Assembly (NCBI GenBank): GCA_009712635.1
Contig: WASS01000020.1
Coordinates: 1,001,208-1,065,207 of the forward strand
DNA length: 64,000 bases
From: Hungatella sp.
GTDB lineage: Bacteria > Bacillota > Clostridia > Lachnospirales > Lachnospiraceae
Direction of reading: 5' to 3'
The translations under genes and the position numbers were made by a program. Within the stretch, counting starts at the first letter, position 1. Each line of letters begins with the position of its first letter. Under the pieces are notes generated by a model that saw only the letters and a list, made by a program, of their open reading frames with translations, was not told the DNA's origin and ran no database searches. Positions 26,002 to 34,828 of the stretch are shown here, piece after piece.

Positions 26002-26715
26002 ATGAGTTCCATACAGCAGATATTGGTGGTAGATGACGACGCAGATATCCGGGAAGTGATCCGTATACAGCTGGAGAACAAAGGCTATCTCGTTTTAGAA
26101 GCCGCTAACGGAAACGACGCGGTAAATACAGTTAGAGAAAATCCTGATATCGATCTGATTATACTGGATATCATGATGCCAGGTATGTCCGGGATTGAGG
26201 CATGTGCACAAATCAGAACCTTTCATTCCGCTCCGGTATTGTTTTTAACTGCAAAATCTAAAGAAACAGATAAAAATGATGCTTACGAAAACGGCGGCGA
26301 TGATTATCTGGTGAAACCATTTTCCCAGGCAGAACTTTTTATGAAAATCCATTCTCTCTTAAGAAGATACGTTGTCTACAAAGGGAAATCGGAGTCTGCA
26401 GTTAATCTTTCAGAGGTCCATGTTCAGGACATCGTGATTGATACGGTAAACCACTGGGTATATCGGGAAAATCAGAAAATAGAGCTGACCGATACCGAAT
26501 ATCTGGTTTTGATGTATCTGGTCAAAAATAAAGGAAGCGCAAAAGATGCTCAGGCCATCTATGAGGGGGTATGGAATGAAAAGTTTCTTCCTTCCTCCAC
26601 CAACACCATAATGGTTCATATTTTAAAGCTGAGAAAGAAACTGGAACTGGATTTTAATAATCCGTTAATTATCCGCACCGTCTGGGGAAAGGGATATCAG
26701 ATTGATGAAGGGTAA
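26002..26715 (+). CDS. OmpR/PhoB-family response regulator
   Basis: 237 residues. The receiver domain has VVDDDADIRE, DLIILDIMMPG (phospho-acceptor Asp56) and the conserved Lys in YLVKPFSQAEL. The C-terminal winged helix is of OmpR type (IELTDTEYLVLMYLVKNKG, then TIMVHILKLRKKLE and WGKGYQI). The AAGGAGG ribosome site precedes ATG 26002. The stop overlaps the kinase start, and the kinase in turn overlaps the adenylating ligase, so it is the first gene of the Dlt-like operon and presumably controls it. Confidence 0.94.
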   Translation: MSSIQQILVVDDDADIREVIRIQLENKGYLVLEAANGNDAVNTVRENPDIDLIILDIMMPGMSGIEACAQIRTFHSAPVLFLTAKSKETDKNDAYENGGDDYLVKPFSQAELFMKIHSLLRRYVVYKGKSESAVNLSEVHVQDIVIDTVNHWVYRENQKIELTDTEYLVLMYLVKNKGSAKDAQAIYEGVWNEKFLPSSTNTIMVHILKLRKKLELDFNNPLIIRTVWGKGYQIDEG

Positions 26716-28042
26716 AACATTATCCTCACTTCGTTATAAGCAGATACTTGTGCTTCTGTTCGGAGCATTTTTAAGCTTCGCCGTGTATCTGATTGTTGGA
26801 ACCCTGGGTGATTACATGGTTTCAAAGAAACACATGGATGAAGACTCGGTACAGAGTCGGCTAAACACCTATCAGAATTCCTTTGAAAATTACGTATTAA
26901 AAAATAAAATATCAGTAAAAGATGTCAGAGCCATCTCCAGATGGGTCAAGAATCATAAATATGTATATCTAACCATATATAACGGGGATGAAATTCTTTA
27001 CGAATCCGGTTACTGGAATGACTCTTATTCTTCCTATGAAACTGCAACCACCATTGTGGAAAGCTGCAACCAGCAGGAACGTGATATTGCCTTTACAGAT
27101 GGGACCTACTCCGTTTCCATCATCGATTCTTCTCAGATTAAATGGCTGGATGTAGTGCTTTACTGTTCCTGGATTATGTTCTTTATTGTATTTTTTATTA
27201 TTATTATTCTTTATAACCGACGGATCATTGACCGGATTGTTCTTCTGTCAAAAGAAGTATCTTTAATTGAACAGGGTAATTTGGAACAGCCGATTTTTCA
27301 TAAAGGAAATGATGAAATTTCACTTTTGGCTAAAAACGCGGATAATATGCGCCATTCCATTATCACAAGATACAAAAGTGAAAAAGATGCGTGGGAAGCA
27401 AACAGCGAACTGATTACCTCCATGTCCCACGATATCCGCACACCCTTAACTTCTTTAATCGGATATCTTGAGATTTTAGATTCCAAAGATTACCATTCTG
27501 AAGAGCAGCTGGAAAAATACATTAAAAACTGTAAGGAAAAGTCAATACAGCTGAAAGATTTATCTGATAAACTGTTTCAGTATTTCCTCGTATTTGGTAA
27601 GGATACCATCCTTATGAATATGGAAACCTTTGATGCAAGAATTCTCCTTCAACAGCTGTTAAGCGAACATGTATTTAATCTGAACAGCCTTGGTTTTGAA
27701 GTACAGACCGAATTTATGAATGAACCCTGCAGCATTTTCATTGATATTCAGTATTTAAAACGTCTCTTTGATAACCTGTTCTCCAATGTGAGAAAATATG
27801 CTGGCCACGGCACTCCTGTTGTAGTGAAAGGAGCCAGAGACGGTGATAATTTGATTATCAGCATTACCAATGAAATCCGCACTGACCTGGTTTTTCAGGA
27901 AAGCACGAATATCGGATTAAAAACATGCGAAAAAATTGCCCAGCAGATGGACGGGAGTTTTAAAATTCTGACTACGGAATCACTTTTTACAGCCTGCGCC
28001 ACTTTTCCCATAAAACCGGCAGGAAAGGAAACACAATCATGA
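26705..28042 (+). CDS. Sensor histidine kinase
   Basis: 445 residues. TM1 is at about 11-33 and TM2 near 152-175, with an extracellular domain of about 120 residues between them and a HAMP linker after. The phospho-acceptor is in TSMSHDIRTPLTSLIGYL (His near residue 241), and the N-box is RLFDNLFSNVRKYAG. The ATP-lid region is short: the usual DxGxG is replaced by ITNEIRTDL, followed by NIGLKTCEKI. The same abbreviated form occurs in other Clostridia kinases, so it may be active, but it is unusual. Overlaps the regulator upstream by 11 bp and the ligase downstream by 4 bp (ATGA). Confidence 0.92.
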   Translation: MKGKTLSSLRYKQILVLLFGAFLSFAVYLIVGTLGDYMVSKKHMDEDSVQSRLNTYQNSFENYVLKNKISVKDVRAISRWVKNHKYVYLTIYNGDEILYESGYWNDSYSSYETATTIVESCNQQERDIAFTDGTYSVSIIDSSQIKWLDVVLYCSWIMFFIVFFIIIILYNRRIIDRIVLLSKEVSLIEQGNLEQPIFHKGNDEISLLAKNADNMRHSIITRYKSEKDAWEANSELITSMSHDIRTPLTSLIGYLEILDSKDYHSEEQLEKYIKNCKEKSIQLKDLSDKLFQYFLVFGKDTILMNMETFDARILLQQLLSEHVFNLNSLGFEVQTEFMNEPCSIFIDIQYLKRLFDNLFSNVRKYAGHGTPVVVKGARDGDNLIISITNEIRTDLVFQESTNIGLKTCEKIAQQMDGSFKILTTESLFTACATFPIKPAGKETQS

Positions 28043-29544
28043 ATAATATTTTAGAATATCTGGAACATTCTGCAAAAGAATTTCCTCAAAAAAAGGCAGT
28101 TATTGATCCGGAAACCAGCTGTACCTACGAAGAGCTCAATGACCGGGCAAAACGAATCGGCAGTTTTTTATCCGAACATACTAAAACAGGAAAACCTGTT
28201 GTGGTCTTTATGGATAAGTGTGTGGAAGCGGTGACCTCATTTATGGGAATCGTCTATGCGGGCTGTTTTTATACCTTTATAAGTCCCGACCAGCCAGCTG
28301 CACGTATCAGTCAGATTCTTGATGTATTAAAAACAGATTGCATTATTGCTCTTTCAGAGACAGACGAAAAACTGAAACAGCTTTCATTTAAAGGCACCAT
28401 TTTAGACTACCACAAACTTATTACTGCCCCCGCTGATCCGGAACGCTTAAAAGCTGTCAGAGAGAAATCACTGGATACTCAGCCATTGTATTGTAATTTT
28501 ACTTCCGGATCTACCGGAGTTCCAAAGGGAGTTTTAGTAAGCCACCGGTCAGTGATTGATTTTATGGATTATTTCCCTGATCTGTTTGGAATTACAACAG
28601 ATGATATTCTTGGCAATCAGGCACCTCTGGACTTTGATGTATCGGTAAAAGACCTCTATTCTGCTTTTAAAACCGGTGCTTCCATTGTTCTGATACCCAA
28701 AAAATATTTTTCTATTCCCACCATGCTTTTGGATTGCCTGTGTGAGTATCAGATTACAACACTGATCTGGGCTGTCTCAGCTCTTTGTATGGTGACTCAG
28801 TTAAAAGGCTTCACTTATAAAGTGCCAGAACATGTAAATAAGGTTTTATTCAGTGGAGAGGCCATGCCGGCAAGCCACCTGGCTATCTGGCAAAAGAACC
28901 TTCCAAATGCCAGATTCGTAAATCTTTACGGACCAACTGAAATTACCTGCAACTGTACGTATTATCCTGTTTTAAGAGTATTTGAACCGGAAGAAAAAAT
29001 CCCCATTGGAACGTCATTTCCCAATGAACATGTATTTCTCCTGGGATCGGATGATGAACTTATTTCATCCGAAGGGGAAATTGGAGAAATCTGCGTGGCA
29101 GGAACCGCTCTTGCCCTTGGTTATTATAACAACCCGGAGCAGACAAAAAAAGCATTCGTTCAGAATCCTTTGAATGATCTCTATCCTGAGACCATTTACC
29201 GGACTGGAGATCTTGCTTTTTATAATAGTCTCGGTGAACTTTGTTTCTCCGGACGTAAGGATTTTCAGATAAAGCACATGGGACACCGGATTGAACTGGA
29301 GGAGATTGAACTGATTTTAAACAGCTATCCGGAAATCAGCCGCGCCTGCTGTGCATTTGACAGCGAAAAAAACCGCCTTGCTGCATTTTACTGCGGGGAT
29401 TTAGATAAAAAGGAATTGCTAAAACGCATGCGGGAAACACTCCCTTCCTATATGATTCCCAGCCTGTGCATTCCCGTACTTCACATCCCCGTTACTGCAA
29501 ACGGTAAGATGGACAGAAAAAAATTATTGGAGATGTGTTTATGA
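28039..29544 (+). CDS. DltA-like amino-acid adenylating ligase (carrier-protein loading)
   Basis: 501 residues, an ANL-superfamily adenylation enzyme. Motifs: CNFTSGSTGVPKGV (P-loop, about 154-166), APLDFDVSVKDLY (about 196-208), NLYGPTEITC (about 296), YRTGDLA (about 386) and the C-terminal NGKMDRKKL with the catalytic Lys (about 490). The Asp of FDVSVKD is the residue that binds the alpha-amino group in amino-acid-specific members such as DltA, so an amino acid substrate is likely. DltA activates D-Ala and loads DltC; here the carrier gene lies two genes downstream with a decarboxylase-like gene between. No standard dlt order. Stop overlaps the next start (ATGA). Confidence 0.88.
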   Translation: MNNILEYLEHSAKEFPQKKAVIDPETSCTYEELNDRAKRIGSFLSEHTKTGKPVVVFMDKCVEAVTSFMGIVYAGCFYTFISPDQPAARISQILDVLKTDCIIALSETDEKLKQLSFKGTILDYHKLITAPADPERLKAVREKSLDTQPLYCNFTSGSTGVPKGVLVSHRSVIDFMDYFPDLFGITTDDILGNQAPLDFDVSVKDLYSAFKTGASIVLIPKKYFSIPTMLLDCLCEYQITTLIWAVSALCMVTQLKGFTYKVPEHVNKVLFSGEAMPASHLAIWQKNLPNARFVNLYGPTEITCNCTYYPVLRVFEPEEKIPIGTSFPNEHVFLLGSDDELISSEGEIGEICVAGTALALGYYNNPEQTKKAFVQNPLNDLYPETIYRTGDLAFYNSLGELCFSGRKDFQIKHMGHRIELEEIELILNSYPEISRACCAFDSEKNRLAAFYCGDLDKKELLKRMRETLPSYMIPSLCIPVLHIPVTANGKMDRKKLLEMCL

Positions 29545-30731
29545 AATCAGAAGTAAACGAATCAAAACTCAAGACTGCACTTGACAATTATAAAACACCA
29601 TTTTATCTCTTTGATACAGACATTCTTGCAGACAGAATAGCGGACATACGATCAGCGCTCCCGCCGAAAACTCAGATTTGCTTTGCCATGAAGGCGAATC
29701 CGTTTTTAGTAAAGGACATGGAGACGCATGTGGATTATTTTGAAGTTTGCTCTCCCGGTGAATTTCATATCTGTGAACGGGCCGGGATTGATGAAAAACG
29801 GATTGTGATGTCAGGCGTATATAAGAAACAGCAGGATATGGAGTATGCCATATCCAGATATAAAGATATTATCTTTACCGTGGAGTCCATGGAACACTGG
29901 AAGATTCTTACCTCCTGCGCTCAGAAAGAAAAACGAAATATCCGTGTACTTTTACGCCTCACCAGCGGAAATCAGTTTGGAATGGATGAGTCATCCATCC
30001 GCCGGATTATCATGGAAAATTCCTGTGAATACGTAGAGATTTTCGGTCTCCAGTATTTTTCAGGCACCCAGAAAAAATCAGGTGCAAAGCTTGAAAGTGA
30101 ATTAATGATGCTGGACCAGCTTTGTGCAGATTTACAGAATCAGTATCAGTTTACGGTACAAAAACTGGAATACGGTCCCGGCCTTCCGGTGTGCTATTTT
30201 GAAGGGGAAAAAGATGAGGAAGAAGCCATGCTTCTTGCGTTGTCAAAAGCCATTGAGAAACTGTCCTTTCAAGGTCAGGTCACACTGGAGATGGGACGTT
30301 TCATCGCCGCATCCTGCGGAGTTTACGCAACCAGCGTAGTAGACTTAAAAACCAACAATGATCAGTCATACTGCATCGTTGACGGAGGCATTCATCAACT
30401 GAATTATTACGGACAGATGCTGGCTATGAAAAAACCTTTTATCACACAATACGGCAGCCAGGATGGGGAAGTCAGGGAATGGACCGTCTGTGGTTCTCTG
30501 TGCACTTCCAGTGATGTGCTGGTAAGGCAGTACCCGTTTCAGGACTTAAAACAGGGTGACCACCTTGTTTTTGGAAAAACAGGTGCTTACTCTGTTACGG
30601 AAGGAATGTCCATGTTCTTAAGCCGTGACCTTCCTTTGGTACTTCTTTATTCAGAACATGAGCAGTACCGGATTGCAAGAGCTTCTTTTGCAACCGACCA
30701 GTTTAATTTTTTTCATTCAGAAAGGGGATAA
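29541..30731 (+). CDS. PLP-dependent decarboxylase, LysA/ODC fold (type III)
   Basis: 396 residues: a TIM barrel followed by a beta domain, as in diaminopimelate and ornithine decarboxylases. The PLP Lys is K51 in CFAMKANPF. Further matches are YGPGLPV, the phosphate-side EMGRFIAASCG, CGSLCTSSDVL with the catalytic-site Cys and Asp (about residue 318) and FGKTGAYSVTEGM near the C-terminus. The usual HIGS is replaced by LQYFSGTQ. This subgroup includes enzymes acting on carrier-bound amino acids, for example BtrK of butirosin synthesis. Located between an adenylating ligase and a carrier protein, it probably decarboxylates the free or carrier-bound amino acid; racemase-like activity is the alternative. 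Confidence 0.85.
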   Translation: MKSEVNESKLKTALDNYKTPFYLFDTDILADRIADIRSALPPKTQICFAMKANPFLVKDMETHVDYFEVCSPGEFHICERAGIDEKRIVMSGVYKKQQDMEYAISRYKDIIFTVESMEHWKILTSCAQKEKRNIRVLLRLTSGNQFGMDESSIRRIIMENSCEYVEIFGLQYFSGTQKKSGAKLESELMMLDQLCADLQNQYQFTVQKLEYGPGLPVCYFEGEKDEEEAMLLALSKAIEKLSFQGQVTLEMGRFIAASCGVYATSVVDLKTNNDQSYCIVDGGIHQLNYYGQMLAMKKPFITQYGSQDGEVREWTVCGSLCTSSDVLVRQYPFQDLKQGDHLVFGKTGAYSVTEGMSMFLSRDLPLVLLYSEHEQYRIARASFATDQFNFFHSERG

Positions 30732-30735
30732 ACAT

Positions 30736-30963
30736 ATGAACAAATTATTAGAGATTTTAAATGAGATTAACCCGGGGATTGACTATGAGACAGAAACAAG
30801 ACTGATTGACGACGCACTTTTGGATTCCTTTTCCATTCTCTCACTGATTCCTGAGCTTGAGGATGCATTTGACATTTCCATTACTCCGGCTGATATGATA
30901 CCAGTTAACTTTAATTCTGCAAATGCGATTTGGAGCATGATTAACCGGCTGAAAGAGGATTAA
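30736..30963 (+). CDS. Acyl/aminoacyl carrier protein (DltC-like)
   Basis: 75 residues. The phosphopantetheine site is Ser31 in LLDSFSILSLIPELED, followed by FDISITPADMIPVNFNSANAIW, the four-helix carrier fold. The ATG at 30736 has AAAGGGGA upstream; a longer upstream reading overlaps the decarboxylase and is not needed. It would carry the activated amino acid as a thioester to the MBOAT acyltransferase encoded 3 bp downstream, in the way DltC serves DltB. Confidence 0.92.
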   Translation: MNKLLEILNEINPGIDYETETRLIDDALLDSFSILSLIPELEDAFDISITPADMIPVNFNSANAIWSMINRLKED

Positions 30964-30966
30964 TCT

Positions 30967-32550
30967 ATGACCTATACTTCTATCCTTTACCTGTTCATCT
31001 TTCTTCCCGGTGTCATGCTTCTTTACCAGCTGGCACCGGGACGCCACCGGTATAAAGTTCTGCTGGCAGGCAGCTGGCTGTTTTTTCTTTCCCTCAGCGG
31101 AAAATTAATTATTTACCTCCTGATCTCCACTGTATCCGTTCATCATATCGGCCTGTGGCTTTCTTCCTGTAAAAAGGATCTGGATCTAACAGGAGTATCT
31201 GCGGAAGAGAAAAAATCTCTGAAAGCAGCCTGTGCCGTCAAACGGCGGAGAATCTTATGGCTGGGTTTGGGAATTCAGCTTGGCATGCTGGTAGTACTGA
31301 AATACTCCGGATTTTTCAGCGATAATGTCAATCATCTGTTAAAGGCAGTCTCTTATCCTAACTTACTGCCTGCCATGAAATTTGCCCTTCCCATAGGGAT
31401 ATCCTTCTATACCTTACAGGCTGTTTCCTATCTGGCTGACGTATATTATGAGAAAATTCCGGCTGACGACCATCTGGGCAGACTGGCTCTTTATCTGACC
31501 TTCTTCCCCATATTAATGGAAGGTCCCATATGCCGCTATTCCCAGACAGCCAATGCGCTGACTGAAGGAAAACCTCTGGAATACAAAAATGTTACCTACG
31601 GCTTTCAGCGAATTCTATGGGGACTGTTTAAAAAACTGATTATTGCAGACCGGTTGAATCTGCTTGTGGAGACAGTCTTTGGATCTTATAAACAATATGG
31701 GGGTATTGTGGTAATACTCGGTGCCATCCTTTATACATTTCAGCTTTATGCAGATTTCTCCGGCTGCATTGACATGACCATCGGAACCGGGGAAATCTTT
31801 GGAATTACAATTCCGGAGAATTTCAGGCAGCCATTTTTCTCCAAAAGCCCTTCCGAATTCTGGAGGCGCTGGCATATTACACTTGGTACCTGGCTGAAAG
31901 ACTATATCTTTTATCCCATCTCCTTAACTGCTCCGGTAAAGAAATTCGGAAAAAATTCCAGAGCAAAATTAGGGAAGCATGTGGGGCAGGTAGTTGCTTC
32001 CGCTCCGGCACTTTTTGGTGTATGGATCTGCAATGGTTTCTGGCATGGCACAGGCTGGCATTATCTGTTTTTCGGTATCTATTACTTTGTCCTTATTTTA
32101 CTGGAGAACCTGACCGAGCCTTATGTGATAAAAGCAGCTGAAGGCTTAAAGATCAACCGGAATAATGTATTATACCGCATCTTCCAGTCTGTGAAGCTTT
32201 TAATCATCGTCTTCATTGGTGAGTTATTTTTCCGGGCGGAAACCATGACAGCCGGTTTATCCATGTTCCGGTCTATATTTACAGACTTTGACACAAAGGT
32301 ACTGACCAACGGCACTTTGTTGCAGCTTGGGCTTTCTTACGCTGATTATACAGCCGTATTTTTGGGCTTTCTGGCAGTACTGACAGTTGGTATCATTCAC
32401 GAACGTGGAATTTCCATAAGAGATAAAATATCCGGATATAAGATTCCGGTACGATGGACTCTGTATTATGGTGCGATTCTACTTGTAATCGTCCTCGGTG
32501 CATACGGTGACGGATATATACCGGCAAAACTTATCTATGCCGGATTTTAA
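30967..32550 (+). CDS. MBOAT-family O-acyltransferase (DltB/AlgI-like)
   Basis: 527 residues, 10-12 membrane helices. Family motifs: FPILMEGPICRYSQ, YADFSGCIDMTIG, PSEFWRRWHITLGTWLKDY and the catalytic His region NGFWHGTGWHYLFFG. Such proteins pass an acyl group from a cytoplasmic carrier across the membrane to an extracellular polymer, usually with an SGNH-fold or DltD partner, and such a gene follows here. The polymer (teichoic acid or another glycan) is not evident from the window. Starts three bases after the carrier gene stop. Confidence 0.92.
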   Translation: MTYTSILYLFIFLPGVMLLYQLAPGRHRYKVLLAGSWLFFLSLSGKLIIYLLISTVSVHHIGLWLSSCKKDLDLTGVSAEEKKSLKAACAVKRRRILWLGLGIQLGMLVVLKYSGFFSDNVNHLLKAVSYPNLLPAMKFALPIGISFYTLQAVSYLADVYYEKIPADDHLGRLALYLTFFPILMEGPICRYSQTANALTEGKPLEYKNVTYGFQRILWGLFKKLIIADRLNLLVETVFGSYKQYGGIVVILGAILYTFQLYADFSGCIDMTIGTGEIFGITIPENFRQPFFSKSPSEFWRRWHITLGTWLKDYIFYPISLTAPVKKFGKNSRAKLGKHVGQVVASAPALFGVWICNGFWHGTGWHYLFFGIYYFVLILLENLTEPYVIKAAEGLKINRNNVLYRIFQSVKLLIIVFIGELFFRAETMTAGLSMFRSIFTDFDTKVLTNGTLLQLGLSYADYTAVFLGFLAVLTVGIIHERGISIRDKISGYKIPVRWTLYYGAILLVIVLGAYGDGYIPAKLIYAGF

Positions 32551-32561
32551 GAGGTGACGGA

Positions 32562-33533
32562 ATGCATGCAGGAAACAAAATCAGAACATTAACCTTTATT
32601 ACCGGGCTTACGCTGCTTTTATATATCATGTCCTTTCTGTTCCTGCCAGCAAATACGGGAGCAGAAGGACTTTACAAAAAAGCCGGAGGAATCTATAAAG
32701 AGCCGAAAAATACCATCGGATATTTATCCATCGGAGACAGTGAAAGTACCACCAGCATCTCTCCCATGGAGATCTGGAATACCTACGGATATACTGGCTT
32801 TAACTGCGGTGTACCCGCACAAAGACTTCAGGATACCTATTATCTTCTGGAAAAGGTGTTAAATAGACAGTCTCCAAAGGTTGTGCTGTTGGAAACCAAT
32901 GCCTGCTTCCGGGATTTTAAATACATCAACGCTCTGGAAACAATTGTTGATGATAAAACGAAAAAAATATTCCCTATTTACCAGTACCATAATAACTGGA
33001 GATATTTCCATTTCTATATGCTGAAAAATTTAAGCGCTGATGTAACAGAAAAACCATCTCCTGTGTATAAGGGCTATCAATATAATATTAACAGCAAACC
33101 TTATATCGGGGGGCCTTACACAGAAGAGACGGATGAGGTTGAGGTAATACAGGATCAGCCCTATCTTTATCTGACAAAAATCAGCGAGTTATGTAAGGAA
33201 AAAGGAATCCGGCTGGTCTTATACAGCTCTCCTTCTCCAAAATGCTGGACTTATGCAAAACATAATGCAGTAAAACAGTTTGCTGATAAAAATGACCTGG
33301 ATTACATCGATCTAAATCTGTCTTTAGACCAGTTATCCATTGACTGGAATACGGATACCAGAGACGGCGGAGATCATATCAACTATTACGGAGCTAAAAA
33401 AGTTTCAGCCTATATGGGCAGTTACTTATCCGGCTTAAACCTCCTGACCGATCACCGCCAGGATCCCCGGTTTGAGTCCTGGAATAATGAGTTTAAAACC
33501 TATGAGACACAGACTATAAAAGGTTCCAAATAA
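32562..33533 (+). CDS. DltD/SGNH-like extracellular acyl-transfer partner
   Basis: 323 residues. One N-terminal membrane helix (about 10-29) anchors an extracellular SGNH-like domain: GYLSIGDSESTTSISP with the candidate nucleophile Ser, NCGVPAQRLQDTYYLL, and GGDHINYYGAKK with the DHxN motif near the C-terminus. The architecture is that of DltD or the AlgJ/PatB-type partners of MBOAT acyltransferases. It would transfer or edit the ester on the acceptor polymer. The GAGGTGACGG ribosome site is 11 bp after the MBOAT stop; a terminator ends the operon here. Confidence 0.82.
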   Translation: MHAGNKIRTLTFITGLTLLLYIMSFLFLPANTGAEGLYKKAGGIYKEPKNTIGYLSIGDSESTTSISPMEIWNTYGYTGFNCGVPAQRLQDTYYLLEKVLNRQSPKVVLLETNACFRDFKYINALETIVDDKTKKIFPIYQYHNNWRYFHFYMLKNLSADVTEKPSPVYKGYQYNINSKPYIGGPYTEETDEVEVIQDQPYLYLTKISELCKEKGIRLVLYSSPSPKCWTYAKHNAVKQFADKNDLDYIDLNLSLDQLSIDWNTDTRDGGDHINYYGAKKVSAYMGSYLSGLNLLTDHRQDPRFESWNNEFKTYETQTIKGSK

Positions 33534-33538
33534 AATCC

Positions 33539-33574
33539 GGTCCTGCATGCGAAACTGCTGCAGGACCTTTTTTT
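33539..33574 (+). terminator. Intrinsic terminator of the Dlt-like operon
   Basis: GGTCCTGCA / TGCAGGACC stem with an 11-nt loop followed by seven T, 6 bp after the last stop codon. Confidence 0.92.
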
Positions 33575-33578
33575 ATTC

Positions 33579-34796
33579 CTATTCCTGTCTGTAGTAAGTA
33601 AGAAAATCGTTAAGCCTGATGCATGCAGATTTTAACTGTTCCATCTCCGGTAAATAAACCACCCTGAAATGATCTGGCTTCTCCCAGTGGAAACCGCCGC
33701 CGTGGGTAAGAAGAATCTTTTTATCTCTTAAGAAATCAAGAACAAACTTTTCATCATCATAAATTCCAAACCGTTTTATATCAATCTTAGGAAATACATA
33801 AAAAGCCGCTTTTGGTTTCGTTGCTGAAATACCCGGAATCTGGTTTAATGCCTCATATATGTATTCTCTCTGCTCGTAAATACGCCCGCCGGGAACCAGA
33901 AGTTTCTTTGTCTCCTCTTCCATCTCAAGAGCTGTCTCTATGACAGACTGAGCAGGAACATTGGAGCACAGCCTCATGGAAGACAGCAGATTGATTCCCT
34001 CCACATAACCCTTAGCAGAGGATTTGTCCCCGCAAAGACTCATCCAGCCGCAGCGGTATCCTGCAATTAAATGGGACTTGGACAGACCGTTAAATGTAAT
34101 CGTTAGCAGATCCGGAGCCAGAGAAGCAATGGATGTATGGACAAGGCCGTCAAGAACCAGTCTGTCATAGATCTCATCAGCGAAAATTATGAGACCATTT
34201 TCCCGGCAAAGCTTAACGATTTCTTCCAGCAGTTCTTTGGAATAAAGGGTTCCTGTGGGATTATTGGGATTAATCACAACGATTCCCTTTGTTCGTTCTG
34301 TGATCTTGCTTTTAATATCATTGATATCCGGATACCAGTCTGCAGCTTCATCGCAGATGTAATGAACGGCTGTACCTCCTGCCAGTGTTACGGATGCGGT
34401 CCACAGCGGGTAATCCGGTGAAGGAACCAGGATTTCATCACCAGAGTCCAAAAGGCCCTGCATGGAAAGTGTAATTAATTCACTGACTCCATTTCCTGTA
34501 TAAACATCATCTGTTCCCACTTCCTCAATTCCTTTTTTCCGGCAATACTTTACAATAGCTTCTCTGGCAGAGAGTAACCCTCTTGAATCGGAGTAGCCCT
34601 CTGTATGGACCAGATTACTGTTCATTTTCATCAGTAGTTCTTCTGGCGCGCGAAAACCAAATGGAGCAGGATTTCCTATATTCAGCTTTAAGATCTCGAC
34701 TCCCTGGGCGATCATTCGGTTTGCTTCGTCCATAACCGGTCCCCTGATGTCGTAACACACATAATCCAGTTTTTTTGATTTTTCAAATTTTCTCAT
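33579..34796 (-). CDS. Class I/II aminotransferase, alanine aminotransferase (AlaA)-like
   Basis: 405 residues. Fold-type I PLP enzyme. PLP Lys is in TFNGLSKSHLIAGYRCGW, the cofactor ring motif is GNGVSELI, NPNNPTG is intact, and the carboxylate-binding Arg is in HFRVVYLPE. N-terminal IRGPVMDEANRM is typical of the AlaA/YfbQ group, which makes alanine from pyruvate and glutamate. That reading is supported by the upstream T-box leader, whose specifier codon is GCA (Ala). Start ATG 34796 with AAGGAA; the in-frame extension upstream lies inside the T-box terminator. Confidence 0.88.
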   Translation of the reverse strand: MRKFEKSKKLDYVCYDIRGPVMDEANRMIAQGVEILKLNIGNPAPFGFRAPEELLMKMNSNLVHTEGYSDSRGLLSAREAIVKYCRKKGIEEVGTDDVYTGNGVSELITLSMQGLLDSGDEILVPSPDYPLWTASVTLAGGTAVHYICDEAADWYPDINDIKSKITERTKGIVVINPNNPTGTLYSKELLEEIVKLCRENGLIIFADEIYDRLVLDGLVHTSIASLAPDLLTITFNGLSKSHLIAGYRCGWMSLCGDKSSAKGYVEGINLLSSMRLCSNVPAQSVIETALEMEEETKKLLVPGGRIYEQREYIYEALNQIPGISATKPKAAFYVFPKIDIKRFGIYDDEKFVLDFLRDKKILLTHGGGFHWEKPDHFRVVYLPEMEQLKSACIRLNDFLTYYRQE

Positions 34797-34828
34797 AATA
34801 ATTTCCTTCTTTCCTGATTTTTGCATAA

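Noticed and set aside
28039-33533. Canonical dltABCD operon
   Set aside because: Gene order is ligase-PLP enzyme-carrier-MBOAT-SGNH and the extra decarboxylase is translationally coupled to the ligase, so naming the genes dltA-D would be misleading.
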